64,000 nucleotides of DNA from Strongylocentrotus purpuratus (taxonomy: Eukaryota > Echinodermata > Echinoidea > Camarodonta > Strongylocentrotidae): NCBI RefSeq assembly GCF_000002235.5, contig NW_022145607.1, forward strand, positions 33,472,660 to 33,536,659, written 5' to 3'. Under the pieces are notes generated by a model. The model was not told the DNA's origin, did not search any database, and saw nothing but the letters and a program-made list of their open reading frames with translations. A program made the position numbers and the translations under genes. This document shows, piece after piece, positions 11,485-35,631 of this stretch; the first letter of the stretch is position 1; the number at the start of each line of letters is the position of its first letter.

Positions 11485-12950
11485 CATAAATTAAAAAAAA
11501 AGGCGGATGTGATATCGGACAACATACATGACACGAGCCTGCCCCCTCTCCAAAATTGGGCCCGCTTGTAGGTACCGGTAAGGTGCTATGACCTTGTCAG
11601 TATTGGTATGTTAAGTTGAAATATTGGTCTATGCGATTTTCTTTTTCTCTTGCAGTTTTACAAACATTATAACAAACAAATCATTGCAAATTTAACACGT
11701 GACAAAAGAGCAGAGGCGGAACAAGGGGGGGGGGCCTACAGTATAGTAAGGCTGGCTGTAACTAGTCGAAAACCTCAACCAGGAGGGTTGACAAAGTAAG
11801 CATAGCTTGATAGCATGACTACCCTCAATGAATACATAATAACACAAATGTGGAGGAAACAATATTGGCAAAAGGGAAACAAGAAAGAGGGGTGTACATT
11901 GGATATCAACGGAATAGTTAATGGAGTAAACAACTTTCTTTTTTGAGGGGGGGGGGGGGGTAGCTTGTTGTTAAGGTTCATCGTTACTTTAGGACTGTTG
12001 TGCCCTAGTTCAGAATGTTTATGTGCGAGTTCGTAATGCATGCTCCGATTATCATTCAAATAATTGCCTCCAGGATTGTTATATTTCCGGCCCGTTTGCG
12101 TTCTTCGGATTTAATAAAGATGTCGAATGAAAGAGTTAAAGATCGAAAGAGCACAAATGTGAGATTTATGTAAGTTACGAGGCCGATGAGTATTGCGGGC
12201 CGGAAAGCTCAACTCTGGAGGTTAAGTTCGCAAAATTAAGAAAGTTCCTTTCGACATGGGTGTGTATGGTGCCGGGGATTATTTTGACGCAATGCGTCGT
12301 AGTGACACGCCCTTATAAGGGGTCACACGTGTCGGAGGGTTTAAAATGGGGATGAGCTTCTGAATCGAGACGGTCTTTTTCTTTTTGAAGCGGGTTTTTA
12401 GTTTTCGGAGCGAGTTTTCACTTTTCGGGCGACTTCTTGTTTTTTCTCATTCTTACTCCACTTCCTTTGCCGCCATGAGGTGCTAAAGCTTTAGCAGAGT
12501 TCGGGGCACCCAGCCTATATAAGTCACTTTTCGTGATTCCTCGTGATTATATGTAATTATTTGTACTAAATGCACTACTCACTTTAACACTTGACTTTTG
12601 TCGAGAACTTTCATTTCTTCGTTTGGACTTTGTTCGTCTCTGGAACGTTACACGGGCTAGGTTGTAGGCTGCCACCGGCCAAACCGGTCCGTTTCACAAA
12701 CATTAACACATCAACCAATTCAAAATATAAAAAAATGTTAGACATTCATACATAATATATATGCAAGCCTGATCACCAAAAAATAAATTTCAAAATCTAT
12801 TTTCCACATTGTATTATCCTCAGGACATGTACGAAATACAACACACAGCCATTTATAAAATTTACATTATGGAAGAAAGGAATATAATAGACTAGCCCAT
12901 GCAGTAGCTGTACGTCTCGACATTATGTGTGATAAAAGTGCTGAGATATT
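11485..12950. other. No gene seen; TATA-bearing GC-richer block at about 12080-12650
   Basis: No coding frame is supported. The block at about 12080-12650 is richer in CG than its surroundings and holds CCTATATAAGTCAC at about 12514, as a promoter might. No gene follows it on either strand. A G run lies at about 11947-11960. Confidence 0.35.
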
Positions 12951-12956
12951 ATGACG

Positions 12957-13106
12957 GCATTTTTACCTCTGACATTTTTACCTCTGACATTTTTACCTCT
13001 GACATTTTTACCTCTGACATTTTTACCTCTGACATTTTTACCTCTGACATTTTTACCTCTGACATTTTTTCCTCTGACATTTTTACCTCTGACATTTTTA
13101 CCTGGC
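12957..13106. repeat. 15 bp minisatellite, about ten units
   Basis: The unit is ATTTTTACCTCTGAC, repeated about ten times with a single T/A change in one unit. Both strands stay open and give false repetitive peptides. Confidence 0.95.
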
Positions 13107-13131
13107 ACCGAGGTACACTCACATATCATTT

Positions 13132-13214
13132 TTAGAAAGTGGGACAATTTAGAATAGCTTCGTGCAGAATAAATAACATAAGGAAGGCGAATAGAAGCAA
13201 TGAAATGGACATGG
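13132..13214 (-). CDS. Candidate last exon of the ABCG gene (uncertain)
   Basis: After an acceptor TATATCAG, phase 1 continues as AMSISLLLFAFLMLFILH and then EAILNCPTF before a TAA at 13132-13134. This could be the final membrane helix of an ABCG protein, and the phase fits the preceding exon (15347-15444). However, the usual extracellular loop between the last two helices would be missing, so either another exon lies between or this is not the true end. Confidence 0.3.
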
Positions 13215-13314
13215 CTGATATAATGGTCGAGATTCCCACACAATGTAGGCATGTTTTAAGTGGGTGTTTGTGTGGGTGTCTGTACACGTGTGTGTATGTG
13301 TGTATGTAAGTATT

Positions 13315-14395
13315 TTTATGTCTTTTTATGTTCATGCCTTCTTCATGCATGCATGTTTCATGCTTTATTTGATGTAAATAGTAAAAGTTCATTTGTATTA
13401 TTTAGATGTGAATGTAAAATCATATTCTATATAATAATATTAACATGCAGATTATTTTATGTAATGATTTTTTTATTGTTTGTGAAAAGCAATGGAGAAA
13501 ATGAAATATTATTGAGGGGAAAAAAAGAAAAAAAACAACTTGTCAAATGTGGTCTAGCGCCATCCTTTGTTTAAAACATTATAGGAATATCTTCAACACT
13601 CATTGCCATTGGTCTTTTCTGTTACAATATTTTAATGTCGCAAACCGATGCAACTTATAAGTTTTCAAAGTTTAGTTTAGTTATTACGTAGTATATTGTA
13701 TGTAATGTTTATACCGTGTATACATGAATTATATAGGTTCACATTTAGTCTATATTGAATAAACTTGTGATCACATGAGTTTGTATTTCATATTCATTTG
13801 AGTTGTCCATAATGCATCCCATGAAAAAAAAGAGATTACATGGACAAAATATGAGGCAAATAGTAATTTATATCAACTTCACTTTATCATGAGTAACTGG
13901 CACAATAAACTAGTTGAGTTTTGTTATATTTTCCCCTAAAGATCGATTGGCAAAAAAGTTTCTCAATTACTTATCAAGCAGAAAAAAAAGCACATGAGCT
14001 GTGCCATTTTTTTTTTGTTTTAATTTTTTTTTAAATTGTTTTGATTCTTTTAAACATATTTCGATTAATGGGAAAGTTGCCCATATCCAACAAATATTAT
14101 AGCGCCATCTTGTGTTTAAACGTTACTGTGATCGGTATATAATATTTTGTTTTTAAAAAAAATATTTTTTTAATGCCTTTTTATGTTCATGCCTTCTTCA
14201 TGCATGCATGTTTCATGCTTTATTTGATGTAAATAGTAAAAGTTCTTTTGTATTATTTAGCTGTGAATGTAAAATCATATTCTATATAATAATATTAACA
14301 TGGAGATTATTTTATGTATTGATTTTGTTATTGTTTGTTATTATAATTTTTGTTATTGTTTGTGAAAAGCAATGGAGAAAATAAAATATCATTGA
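13315..14395. repeat. Direct repeat pair, about 200 bp each
   Basis: Copies at about 13320-13515 and 14170-14395 are nearly identical (GCATGCATGTTTCATGCTTT, GTGAATGTAAAATCATATTC, TTGTTTGTGAAAAGCAATGG). A further shared piece, AGCGCCATC(C)TTTGTTTAAA-like, occurs at about 13556 and 14101. The spacing is about 850 bp. The stretch between holds no gene. Confidence 0.75.
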
Positions 14396-15046
14396 AAAAA
14401 AAAAAAAATGTTTATTGACTAAAATCGACCGATTAGCTATTCCCGTTTGAAAATTATATATCACAACTACATATTCTGAGATTTTCATGGTCGCAGCTAC
14501 AATTGTACGGCCGTAGGCGCTATTTGAAATTTATCAAAATTTACCGGGAGCACCGGTAAATGTTTATATTTAATTTTCTCGAAAACAGAAGTGCTTTAGG
14601 GGTTAATTTTTTTAGTGCTTATAATACATCCACAGGGGCATCCAGATATATCAAAATTGTAAAGATTCACTATCCACCCAATTTTCAAAATTTCCCAAAA
14701 CTTTGTTTTACCTTTAACAGTTCTATTTTCATCCTATTGGATTGAAATTATTGTTTTTTCTTCTCCAAAAGGATAGATAAATGAGAGGGTGGTTCACCAC
14801 TAACAGTTTAGGGGATCTCTTTTTTTTTGCAAGATAAACGCTGCGGCTGGGGGTGGAGGGTTACATCCTGCTTTAAGTTAAGCCGCCCTTCATGTGGGGG
14901 GGGGGGGGGGGGTGGACAAAGCTTATCAATCCCTCCGAGAATGACCCCCCCCCCCAACAAAATAATCATCCCAAACAACTACCCCTTGGAAAACTATGTC
15001 TTTAAAAAAAAACACCTAATAATCGACTACATTATAGGGGTCTTAA

Positions 15047-15215
15047 AGACCGTCAATACTACTGGGCCAGAAGGGATTAGACCACACAGCTAGGTCACTG
15101 ACAGATGGCTATCGCATTAACTCAGCTCTCAAGTAACATAGGGGACCAACAGGCACCGATCGGGGAAGTTTTCTATATAGAGGGAGCAAGTAGCTACAAT
15201 TAGGACAGTGGGGCT
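15047..15215. mobile_element. TTAA-flanked miniature element, family A (169 bp)
   Basis: TTAA lies on both sides (15043-15046 and 15216-15219). The right end, in reverse complement, begins AGCCCCACTGTCC. The interior has GGGATTAGACC, GGGGACCAACAGG and CTATATAGAGGG, shared with copies at 23061, 44971 and 54509. It lies just 3' of the last certain ABCG exon. Confidence 0.75.
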
Positions 15216-15346
15216 TTAACATTAAAAGGTAGTTGTCCAGTGGTAGGCCTATTTACCCCGCAGACAAGGGCATTTGTCTGCGGGGTAGTCATGATCCCGG
15301 GGTATAAAGTATTGTAGAGGTTATTAACGGAGATGCAGATTCTTAC

Positions 15347-28510
<13,164 letters not shown>

Positions 28511-29450
28511 CTGTGAAGGAAAATAAATAATCAGACAAACAGTACACAAATCAAGTCAACACAAAAAGAAGATGACGTAGCCTCTGATGGTATTAACAGA
28601 AGGAATCCGACGATTTAAGAATACCAGATTCAGCCTCTGCTGGATCTTTTACGGACATAACCAGTAGAATTAGCTGACCATCAGACTGAAACATGCATGT
28701 CCTCCTTGTATAAGAGATCACTTCTTCCAGGTGACAGAGAGACAAGTAAAGACAAAAACCCTCACTTCACATACACCTACTGCACCTTCATAGTCTGTAG
28801 ACACAGACTTTAATTAGACAGGTAAACACAATTCCACAGAGTCTTGAGCAGAGCCCAACCTATTCCAGATTCTGTCCGTCTTTGTATATTTTTTTATTCT
28901 TCAATTATCTATGTCCTCCTACACGCATCGCACACAGAGCGCAGTGTCTCCATTTATCGCGCGATCCCCCAAAACTATCGTCGAAAAAAAGGGGGCCTTT
29001 ATAGAGAATCTTCTTCTTCTCTTCTCGCGTATGTCGAGAAAAAAAAAAAAAAAAAATCGTTTTAGATTTTTAAAGTACTGTGAAGCAGCCACTCCTTAGT
29101 GGTCCCCTCTAAAGTGTTGGGACCCCAAAAATTGGATGGCAAAATTTCACTTCAATTGTATCACAAGGTGAAAGAGGATGTCATTTAACAATACGAACAA
29201 TTTAGATTTCAGCTATTATTTGTATGGAAACAAATGTGTAATCAAGAGGTAGAAAGTTTGGGAAGAATTGTTAACCTGTGAAATTTGGTCTTTTAAAAAA
29301 TAAAAATAAAAATCAGTGACGCGTAGATAATACTCATGTGCGTGAAAGCAGATCCCCCAATGTAAATGTAGACACAGAACAAAACAGAAAGAGAGAAAAG
29401 ACAGGGGGTGAGAGGAAATGGGGAAGGTAGTTTAAAGACAGATTTACGCT
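28511..29450. other. 5' flank of the ABCG gene; no further exon identified
   Basis: A 5' non-coding exon and the promoter are expected here or beyond, because exon 1 opens with an acceptor-like TTCCTTCACAG. None can be assigned from sequence. An A run lies at 29039-29056. Confidence 0.4.
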
Positions 29451-29454
29451 ACTT

Positions 29455-29625
29455 TAATTCTCCGGGGGGTAGTTGTCCTTGGGGGGGGGGGGGGGGGGGG
29501 TAGTTGTCCTCGGGGGGTAATTCTCCTGGGGGTAATAATCCAGGGGGTAATTGTCCTTTGGGGGTAGTTTTCCGGGGGGTAATTTTCAGGGGGGGGGGGG
29601 GTGATTGCCCAGGGGGTAATTGTCC
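29455..29625. repeat. GGGGGTAATTGTCCT minisatellite with long G runs
   Basis: About nine units of roughly 17-20 bp, GGGGGTA(A/G)TT(G/T)TCC, include G runs at 29479-29500 and 29588-29600. Confidence 0.9.
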
Positions 29626-29653
29626 TAGAACCAATTTTGAGAGTAAAGCAATC

Positions 29654-30469
29654 TAAAGCTATGGTCACATCACGGCCGCTCGGGCACCGCTTGTTTTACT
29701 GGCATCGCTCGGTAGCTGCTGAAGTTAAGTTCGGGCGGCGCCTGCTCACTTTCACTCAAAGTATGCTCGGTGCCCGGGCGGTAGCCGTCCGGGCAGCGTT
29801 ATTTTCTTTCTGCGGCACAGATTGGGGTTAGGTGCGTGCTGAGCCTATTGGAGAGTTTAGGGTTAGGGTTAGGGTTAGGGTTAGGATTAGGGTTAGGGTT
29901 AAATCAAGACCTTTTTCAAAGATTAAGCCCCAATCTGTGCCGCGGAAAAAAAATGACGCGTCCGGGCACCGACCTAATCGAGTGTTCGCCGTCGAGCGAT
30001 TTAGGTCAAAAATCGAAGCCGATAGGTCAAAGGCTGCTGAGCGTTCGCCGCCCGTCGCCGCTGGGAGATCAGTCGGTCACTGGACGGCGAGTTCAAATCG
30101 GTCAGCGGTCAGCTAAATCGCTCGACAGCGAACGTTCGATTAGGTCGGTGTCCGGGCGGCGAACGCCCGGTCACCGAGCGTATTTTGGCGCCCCGCCGAT
30201 CACCGGCCCGCTTGCGGGCACTTTCCTTAAAATTAGCCGGTGGCCGGGGGTAGACCGCTCGGGTATCTGTGGGTCATCGGTCGGTCACTGCCGGCACGCC
30301 GCACGGAGAAGCTCTCCGATTAAATTGACAGGCGACCGACGGGAAATCGACAGGCTCTACAGCCTTCTCGACTTCTCCAAAAAAATCGTTGGGCGATGCC
30401 TAAAATCTAGCGGCGACCGGGCATGCTACTAATTGGTCGGTCGCTGCTCTGATTTGTGACCATAGCTTA
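29654..30469. mobile_element. GC-rich inverted-repeat element holding TTAGGG repeats
   Basis: The ends are TAAAGCTATGGTCACA (29654-29669) and its inverse TGTGACCATAGCTTA (30455-30469). The inside is far richer in CG than its surroundings, with CGGGCGG-type units. An array of about seven TTAGGG units with one TTAGGA sits at 29857-29902. It is bracketed by an inverted 18-mer, GCGGCACAGATTGGGG (about 29812 and about 29927-29943). No transposase was found. Confidence 0.6.
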
Positions 30470-30997
30470 AGTAACAATTTTTAAACTTTAGCGACAATTG
30501 TTCGCCATTGCTAGTCTTTAATACGTCTATGACATGCAGTAACCATGGACCCTACTACAGATGGAATAATAATGAGAGTCTTTCTCTGATCACTTCATGA
30601 CCACCGCCACCTGATAATGTATATGTTGATGAGCACATTCATTCGGCGCGACAATCATTTGATTATGTAATCACGCATCATCACAGACAAAACAACTTTT
30701 TCATTTCTTCAGATTCTTTTCGCTGGGCCAGGGCCCAGAGTGTAGTGTCAGGAAAAGTATCGTGACCAGTTAGAGGAGCAGTGACCCTAAAATTATGACT
30801 ATTTGTGTGATATTAGATTGATTATTAAAGAAGTGGACACTGGTGGACATACATCTGGACTTGCCAAACTTTGAAAAATACATATTCTTTACTGTCCTAT
30901 TATCTTTTATTCCTTGGAAATGGGTAGGATAAGTTTTAAAATGAAGTTTAAAGTAATTGTGTCACAGCCAAATTTACAGGTTTCTCTTGTAATCTAT

Positions 30998-31438
30998 CAG
31001 CCTTTTCACACACAGCTAAAATTTTATAAACATAATTAGTTTAAAGGGCTTTAAACTAATCAGCTGTACCTACGACATCATTCACACACAGAAATTTCGA
31101 TGCGATCGTTAATCGTTTCGTTAAAATGCGCAGTAGTGCCATTGTGCATTGAAGGTCATGTCATATCAAACAAAGCGCACGCTCCATCCAGTTTAAACAC
31201 GTTTAAACACGAATAACCGTTCACACACAAAATGTCAAGCTCTCTAAATACGAACTTTATATCTGCAGCCTGCTTTGAGGGGCGTATGAATCGCGACTTC
31301 GTATCTATCCGAACATCGGAATAAACGATGTTCACACAGGGAAATTTTTCTTTAAACATGTTTAAAACTGTTGAGTTAAACACGTTTAATCTAATCATCT
31401 CTAGATACGATGAATTTTAGCTGTGTGTGAAAAGGCTG
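30998..31438. mobile_element. 441 bp element with 28 bp inverted ends
   Basis: The left end CAGCCTTTTCACACACAGCT (30998) matches the inverse of the right end (31411-31438), continuing AAAATT. The interior has repeated GTTTAAAC motifs. No frame is supported and no target duplication is clear. Confidence 0.75.
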
Positions 31439-31697
31439 TATATCTAAGTTTCTATTGAAAACTTCATAAGCGTCAATGTTCATTTGTACGCCACGACTGC
31501 ACATGCATTTTCGTGATTTTAAGCGATTCAGGTTCGTTTGCGCAGGCATTTTGTAGACTCTACCAGGCACAGTTCTGTTTTTTATGGCTGACTGGCGGCG
31601 GTCGTGATGAGATTAAAGCTTGGAAGCATGATTGGAATGTCATTATGATACGTTTGACAGAGTCAGGTGCATGAATGTATTATGGTACCGATCAATA

Positions 31698-33084
31698 GGG
31701 ACTTTTAGAATGACTGGACGAGAACACGACGAACGCCGACTAATCATGCGTGTCATCGTACTTAACTGCCCACGTTGACTACAATTAGAAATCTTTTAGA
31801 TTGCACTCGACGATACACATGCATGCAGGAAGTAACACTATGATCATCACGGACAAAGGAAGAGGACAAAATATACAGTTCCTCATTCTACCCTCAACAA
31901 AAGAACATCCCTTCACTGCTATTATGTGAAAATGTGTAGAACAGGTGAATATGCATGTGACACCTGTTCTACACATTTTCACATAATAGCAGGGAAGGGA
32001 TGTTCCTTTGTCTACCTGAGGAACTGTATATTTTATGCGCATGCGGCATACTAGTAACTTGAGCATGTAAAGGCGCTATATAAATACCAATATGTATGTA
32101 TGTACTAGATTTAGGAAAATCAAGGTTGACGCAGGAAGCTGTAATGAATGGAGATACCGTCTCGAAAGAATTCTCCGAGGGAAAAATATTCAAGATTAAC
32201 CTGGCTTAACAAAAAGAAATGTAACCCTCTCCAACCATCATTTCCATCAACAGATGTCCATATCAATGCACAGTCCCTCTCTGGAATTCCAAATAGTACG
32301 AATGTTACGCAACGTCATCTGCTTCCCTAAGTTCTCTATTCACTCTTTTGCAAATATATGCAAGCATCGAGCTTTGAAGCCATGCGTGGCACCGAAAAAT
32401 TAAGTCAGGTTCAGTGAAGATGTATTTAGCTATAACATATAAAATACAGAATTAACAGCATAAGACCAATGCAACTTTATATTAGTCATCAAATGCTTTT
32501 TCTGTTCTCGGATAGCTCTACTGAATGCATGGCCATTTCAACCAGCGAAATCGACCAAGGAAATCGTAAGTTAGAGCGAATGAAAGGTTTTCATCATCAT
32601 GATTTTCTCATCTAATTATTGACATTTTCCGAAAATTTCCGAAATTTGTACATAGCTAGGAAGGTAGTCTAAAGGTTTATCTTCCTAAAGAACTAAATGA
32701 AATTGTGTTATATGTTTGCGCATTTATTGATTGAGGGCTAGAAGTTGTCAAGTTATCACCACTATTCACCCCAAATACGGGCCCACAAAGCAAAAGCCGC
32801 CGTGCTCGCTGGGCTGGGATGTGTGTGGAAAGGGAGGACCTAGTGCTACTAGGGAGCTGTACGGTTTCGGAGGGGGATTAAGGGGATTACGGTAGGGGAA
32901 ACAAAAGACACGCGGTGCCACGGATGGCTTCAAAGGGGCCTCTTGGACGGGATCTCCATTCATTACAGCTTCCTGGTTGACGCATTCTCGATCGCCGACT
33001 GAGACGACATAACGCATGCGCAGTGCCTTAAAATGACGTCACACGTTGCAGTCAAAGCTGTAGACGTGCAAATCTAAAAGTCCC
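31698..33084. mobile_element. TA-flanked element, family B, long form (1387 bp)
   Basis: TA dinucleotides flank GGGACTTTTAGA (31698) and the inverted end TCTAAAAGTCCC (33073-33084). The same ends bound the short copies at 43173 and 54242. Inside are a 75 bp-arm hairpin (31868-32033) and an open minus frame (32766-33017) with no recognised domain. The TA target suggests a Tc1/mariner-like process. Confidence 0.6.
31868..32033. other. Long near-perfect hairpin
   Basis: Left arm 31868-31947, loop 31948-31960, right arm 31961-32033. The inner 30 bp (CTATTATGTGAAAATGTGTA plus GAACAGGTG) pair without gaps. The outer part has a few mismatches and one small bulge. Confidence 0.9.
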
Positions 33085-33101
33085 TAGTGTCAACATTTTA
33101 C

Positions 33102-33760
33102 GACGTGCAGTAACAAATAAAAAAAAAATGAAGGAATCATGACAAATTCGTTTGACAGTTGATTACACTTGCCTGGTTGATTCTATCGTTTTTTTAATTA
33201 TTTAGCAGAGAGAGAGAGAGAGGGAGAAATTGTCATTGTCAAGGTTGCGTTAGTATTCATATTTGTCCATCGTCTCTACATTGAACAATATTTTATGACA
33301 ATAAACGGCACTCTGGTACTTTGACTTTTTTTTTAAATGCAGCATCACATTTCAATCACATGCAGCATCACATTTCAATCACGTGGCAAATGAATGATCC
33401 TCAGCAGCGGGGTTTCATAATTTAACGAATAATTAATTTCAACCCGGGCCATATTCTCTCTCTCCTTCTCTCTCTCTCACTCTCTCTCTCTCTCTTTCTT
33501 TCTCTCTCTCACTATCTCTATCTCTCTCTTTCTTGGCATTGCCTTGCTTTTCCCTTGCTTCCTTTCTTGTTGATTTTACTGTTCTGATTAACCCATGAAA
33601 GTCATCTGTATTGTTATTGCGCCATTTGTGGCCTTTAACAACACTCCTTCTTACCACGGAGTATATAATGTGCATTGTGTATGCCTCGATCATAGCGAAA
33701 ATAATAAATGATATCGCCGATCGAAATGATTCTTCTCTTTCCCCTTCCTCTTCTTGCTAC
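33102..33760 (+). repeat. Diverged copy 0 of the 895 bp repeat
   Basis: It shares GACGTGCAGTAACAAA, TTGATTnnACTTG, ATCGTCTCTACA, a CT tract and the CATTGCCTTG...TTTTCCCT segment with the array at 35632-37850. It begins 17 bp after the right end of the family B element. Confidence 0.7.
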
Positions 33761-34119
33761 CAGTAGTTTGCATTATTGTAATAATGAGTACTTTCTGTTT
33801 TCTATGTCCATCGGGTATTATAATCTTACTGGGTGCCATAAGGTAGAAAATGGACGTGTGCGCTGGGCCGTTATAATGAAAACGAATCAGGAAATATTCT
33901 TTGTTTTCCCCCTTCTTTCTCTTTTTATCCTTCCTTGTGTATTACCTTGTTTTATTTGTTTCATCTTCTTTTTTATATATATTTCCTTATGTATTTATTA
34001 AGATTTTCTTTTACTTTTGAGCTTCTTTAAAAAAAAATATTAATTCCGTTTTGTAAATAATAATGAGCAGGCGATAAAGGCTGTTGTTTATAAAGTCTGT
34101 GATATTCTTGACAGACAAA

Positions 34120-34760
34120 GTGCATATGTTCTAAAAACTGTAATGATCAGTGTACATTGCGCAGAGAATGAAGCAGAGAATGAAGCAGATTTACAACATG
34201 TATTGGATATTGTAAAAGTCAAAAGTGAAGAGTTTGGTCTACGCATGAATGTCTAGAAAACTAAGTCAATGATTTTTAGTAGAACAGAGAATAAGCCTAG
34301 AATATGTTTGAAACTCGTTGGACATATCATTGAGGAAGTCAGTAATTACATCTACTTAGGACAAAATATCACAGATGATGCCAGATACGAAACAGAAATA
34401 AAAAGAAGAATAGAAATTGCTCCGAATATATCACTGGCAATGAAAGGATTATTCACAAATAGAAAGGTGAAATTTGCGCTTCGGTTGAGACTAGTAACTG
34501 TTATGTATGGTCTGTTCTGTTGTATGGAGCAGAAACATAAATAATAAACAAGGCCATGGAAAATAGAATAACACCTTTTGAAATGTGGACCTACAGAAGA
34601 ATGATGAAAATATCCTGGAAACGAATGAATACCAACAAAAAGACATTGCACGTGGCAGGGCGTAAACAAATTGCACTAGCAGGATTAGTTAAAGGTGAAA
34701 TTCGAAGAAAATCACAAATATGTCAACTAATGTATCACTAGAAACTAGTAAGCTAACAGA
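34120..34760 (+). mobile_element. LINE reverse-transcriptase fragment
   Basis: Frames read ADLQHVLDIVKVKSEEFGLR, then KPRICLKLVGHIIEEVSNYI, YLGQNITDDARYETEIKRRI and later PFEMWTYRRMMKISWKR. This is the C-terminal part of the reverse transcriptase of a non-LTR element, where the usual text is YLG..IT.D......I..RI and E.W..RR...ISW. A TAG interrupts at about 34254 and there is a further stop after QKHK, so it is dead. Both ends are truncated. Confidence 0.8.
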
Positions 34761-34764
34761 TGGC

Positions 34765-35630
34765 CATCGTACAAGTTTTAGGTCAACTACATATCGGGTG
34801 ATTTATAAAAATACAAATACAACCACCTCAATAGCACCTGGAATATACGAGAGATTCGCCGGAAAAATAACGATGTTTTAATGACGTCACTATATGGACC
34901 AATACTGCCCAAGCAGACGACATCCCATAAAGAATGAACATAATTGCAAAGCTATTATTTGTCAAATTATAATGAGTTTAGTGTATATAAATGTAATGGC
35001 ATGTCAAACCATTCAAAAGGGATAGGACCCGATTCTGATATCTAAAATCTTTTGCTTGTAAATACACAGGATATGGGTTAATTAACAATTAAAGAAACCA
35101 GACTTTCAAATTGAAAAACCTCCGGAATGATATTAAGGACGGCATTTGTTCCCTCTTGAAACGCCGAACATACCGCGTAGTGTGCAGCTGAATATACAAT
35201 GGCGTCTTATTTTGCTTACAAGCGACAGATTCCTTTATTTTTGTATCGCTGCATATGTCATCAAAATAAACCATGCGCGGGGTTAAGAGTGAGGCAATAT
35301 ATTATACATTTAGCCTGACGGTAGTGAAGTAAGAGAAAGAACTCAAGAGAAGATGAAAACACAGGCACTGAAAATGTGTGAGATGTCATGGGACATCGTC
35401 TGCGTGTGCAAATCATGTCCATACTGTGATCTCACACATCTCAGCAGCGTTCGGAGAGCTCTTCAGGTGCTATGCCGGGGCTGTATTTAAGCGTTTTGTA
35501 ATTTATAATAATCATTACTTCGAATGTGTCCAAGCATTTTGATAACCTTGTCGAATCAAAGCTTCAACTTTGCAATAATGAAAATAAAGTTAGTTTTTAA
35601 AATCAATGGATATCTACTTTAATACTATGA
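34765..35630. other. No gene seen
   Basis: AT-rich sequence without a supported gene. A short inverted pair, TGTGAGATGTC...GATCTCACACATCT, occurs at about 35378-35444. Confidence 0.4.
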
Positions 35631-35631
35631 T

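Noticed and set aside
12077-12652. A possible solo LTR with TATATAAG promoter
   Set aside because: TG and CA edges can be chosen and a TATA box is present, but no matching target repeats and no second copy are visible, so the call is not supported.
12957-13106. CRISPR-like regular repeats
   Set aside because: Units are contiguous with no unique spacers, and the genome is eukaryotic.
12923-13252. Frame with repeated VRGKN units
   Set aside because: By-product of a 15 bp minisatellite whose length is a multiple of three.
29836-30432. 198-residue plus-strand frame
   Set aside because: It crosses the TTAGGG array and CG-rich repeats; the Leu-Gly run is a telomere-repeat artefact.
31785-32193. 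Small frames across the hairpin
   Set aside because: The two overlapping frames reflect the inverted repeat and show no domain.
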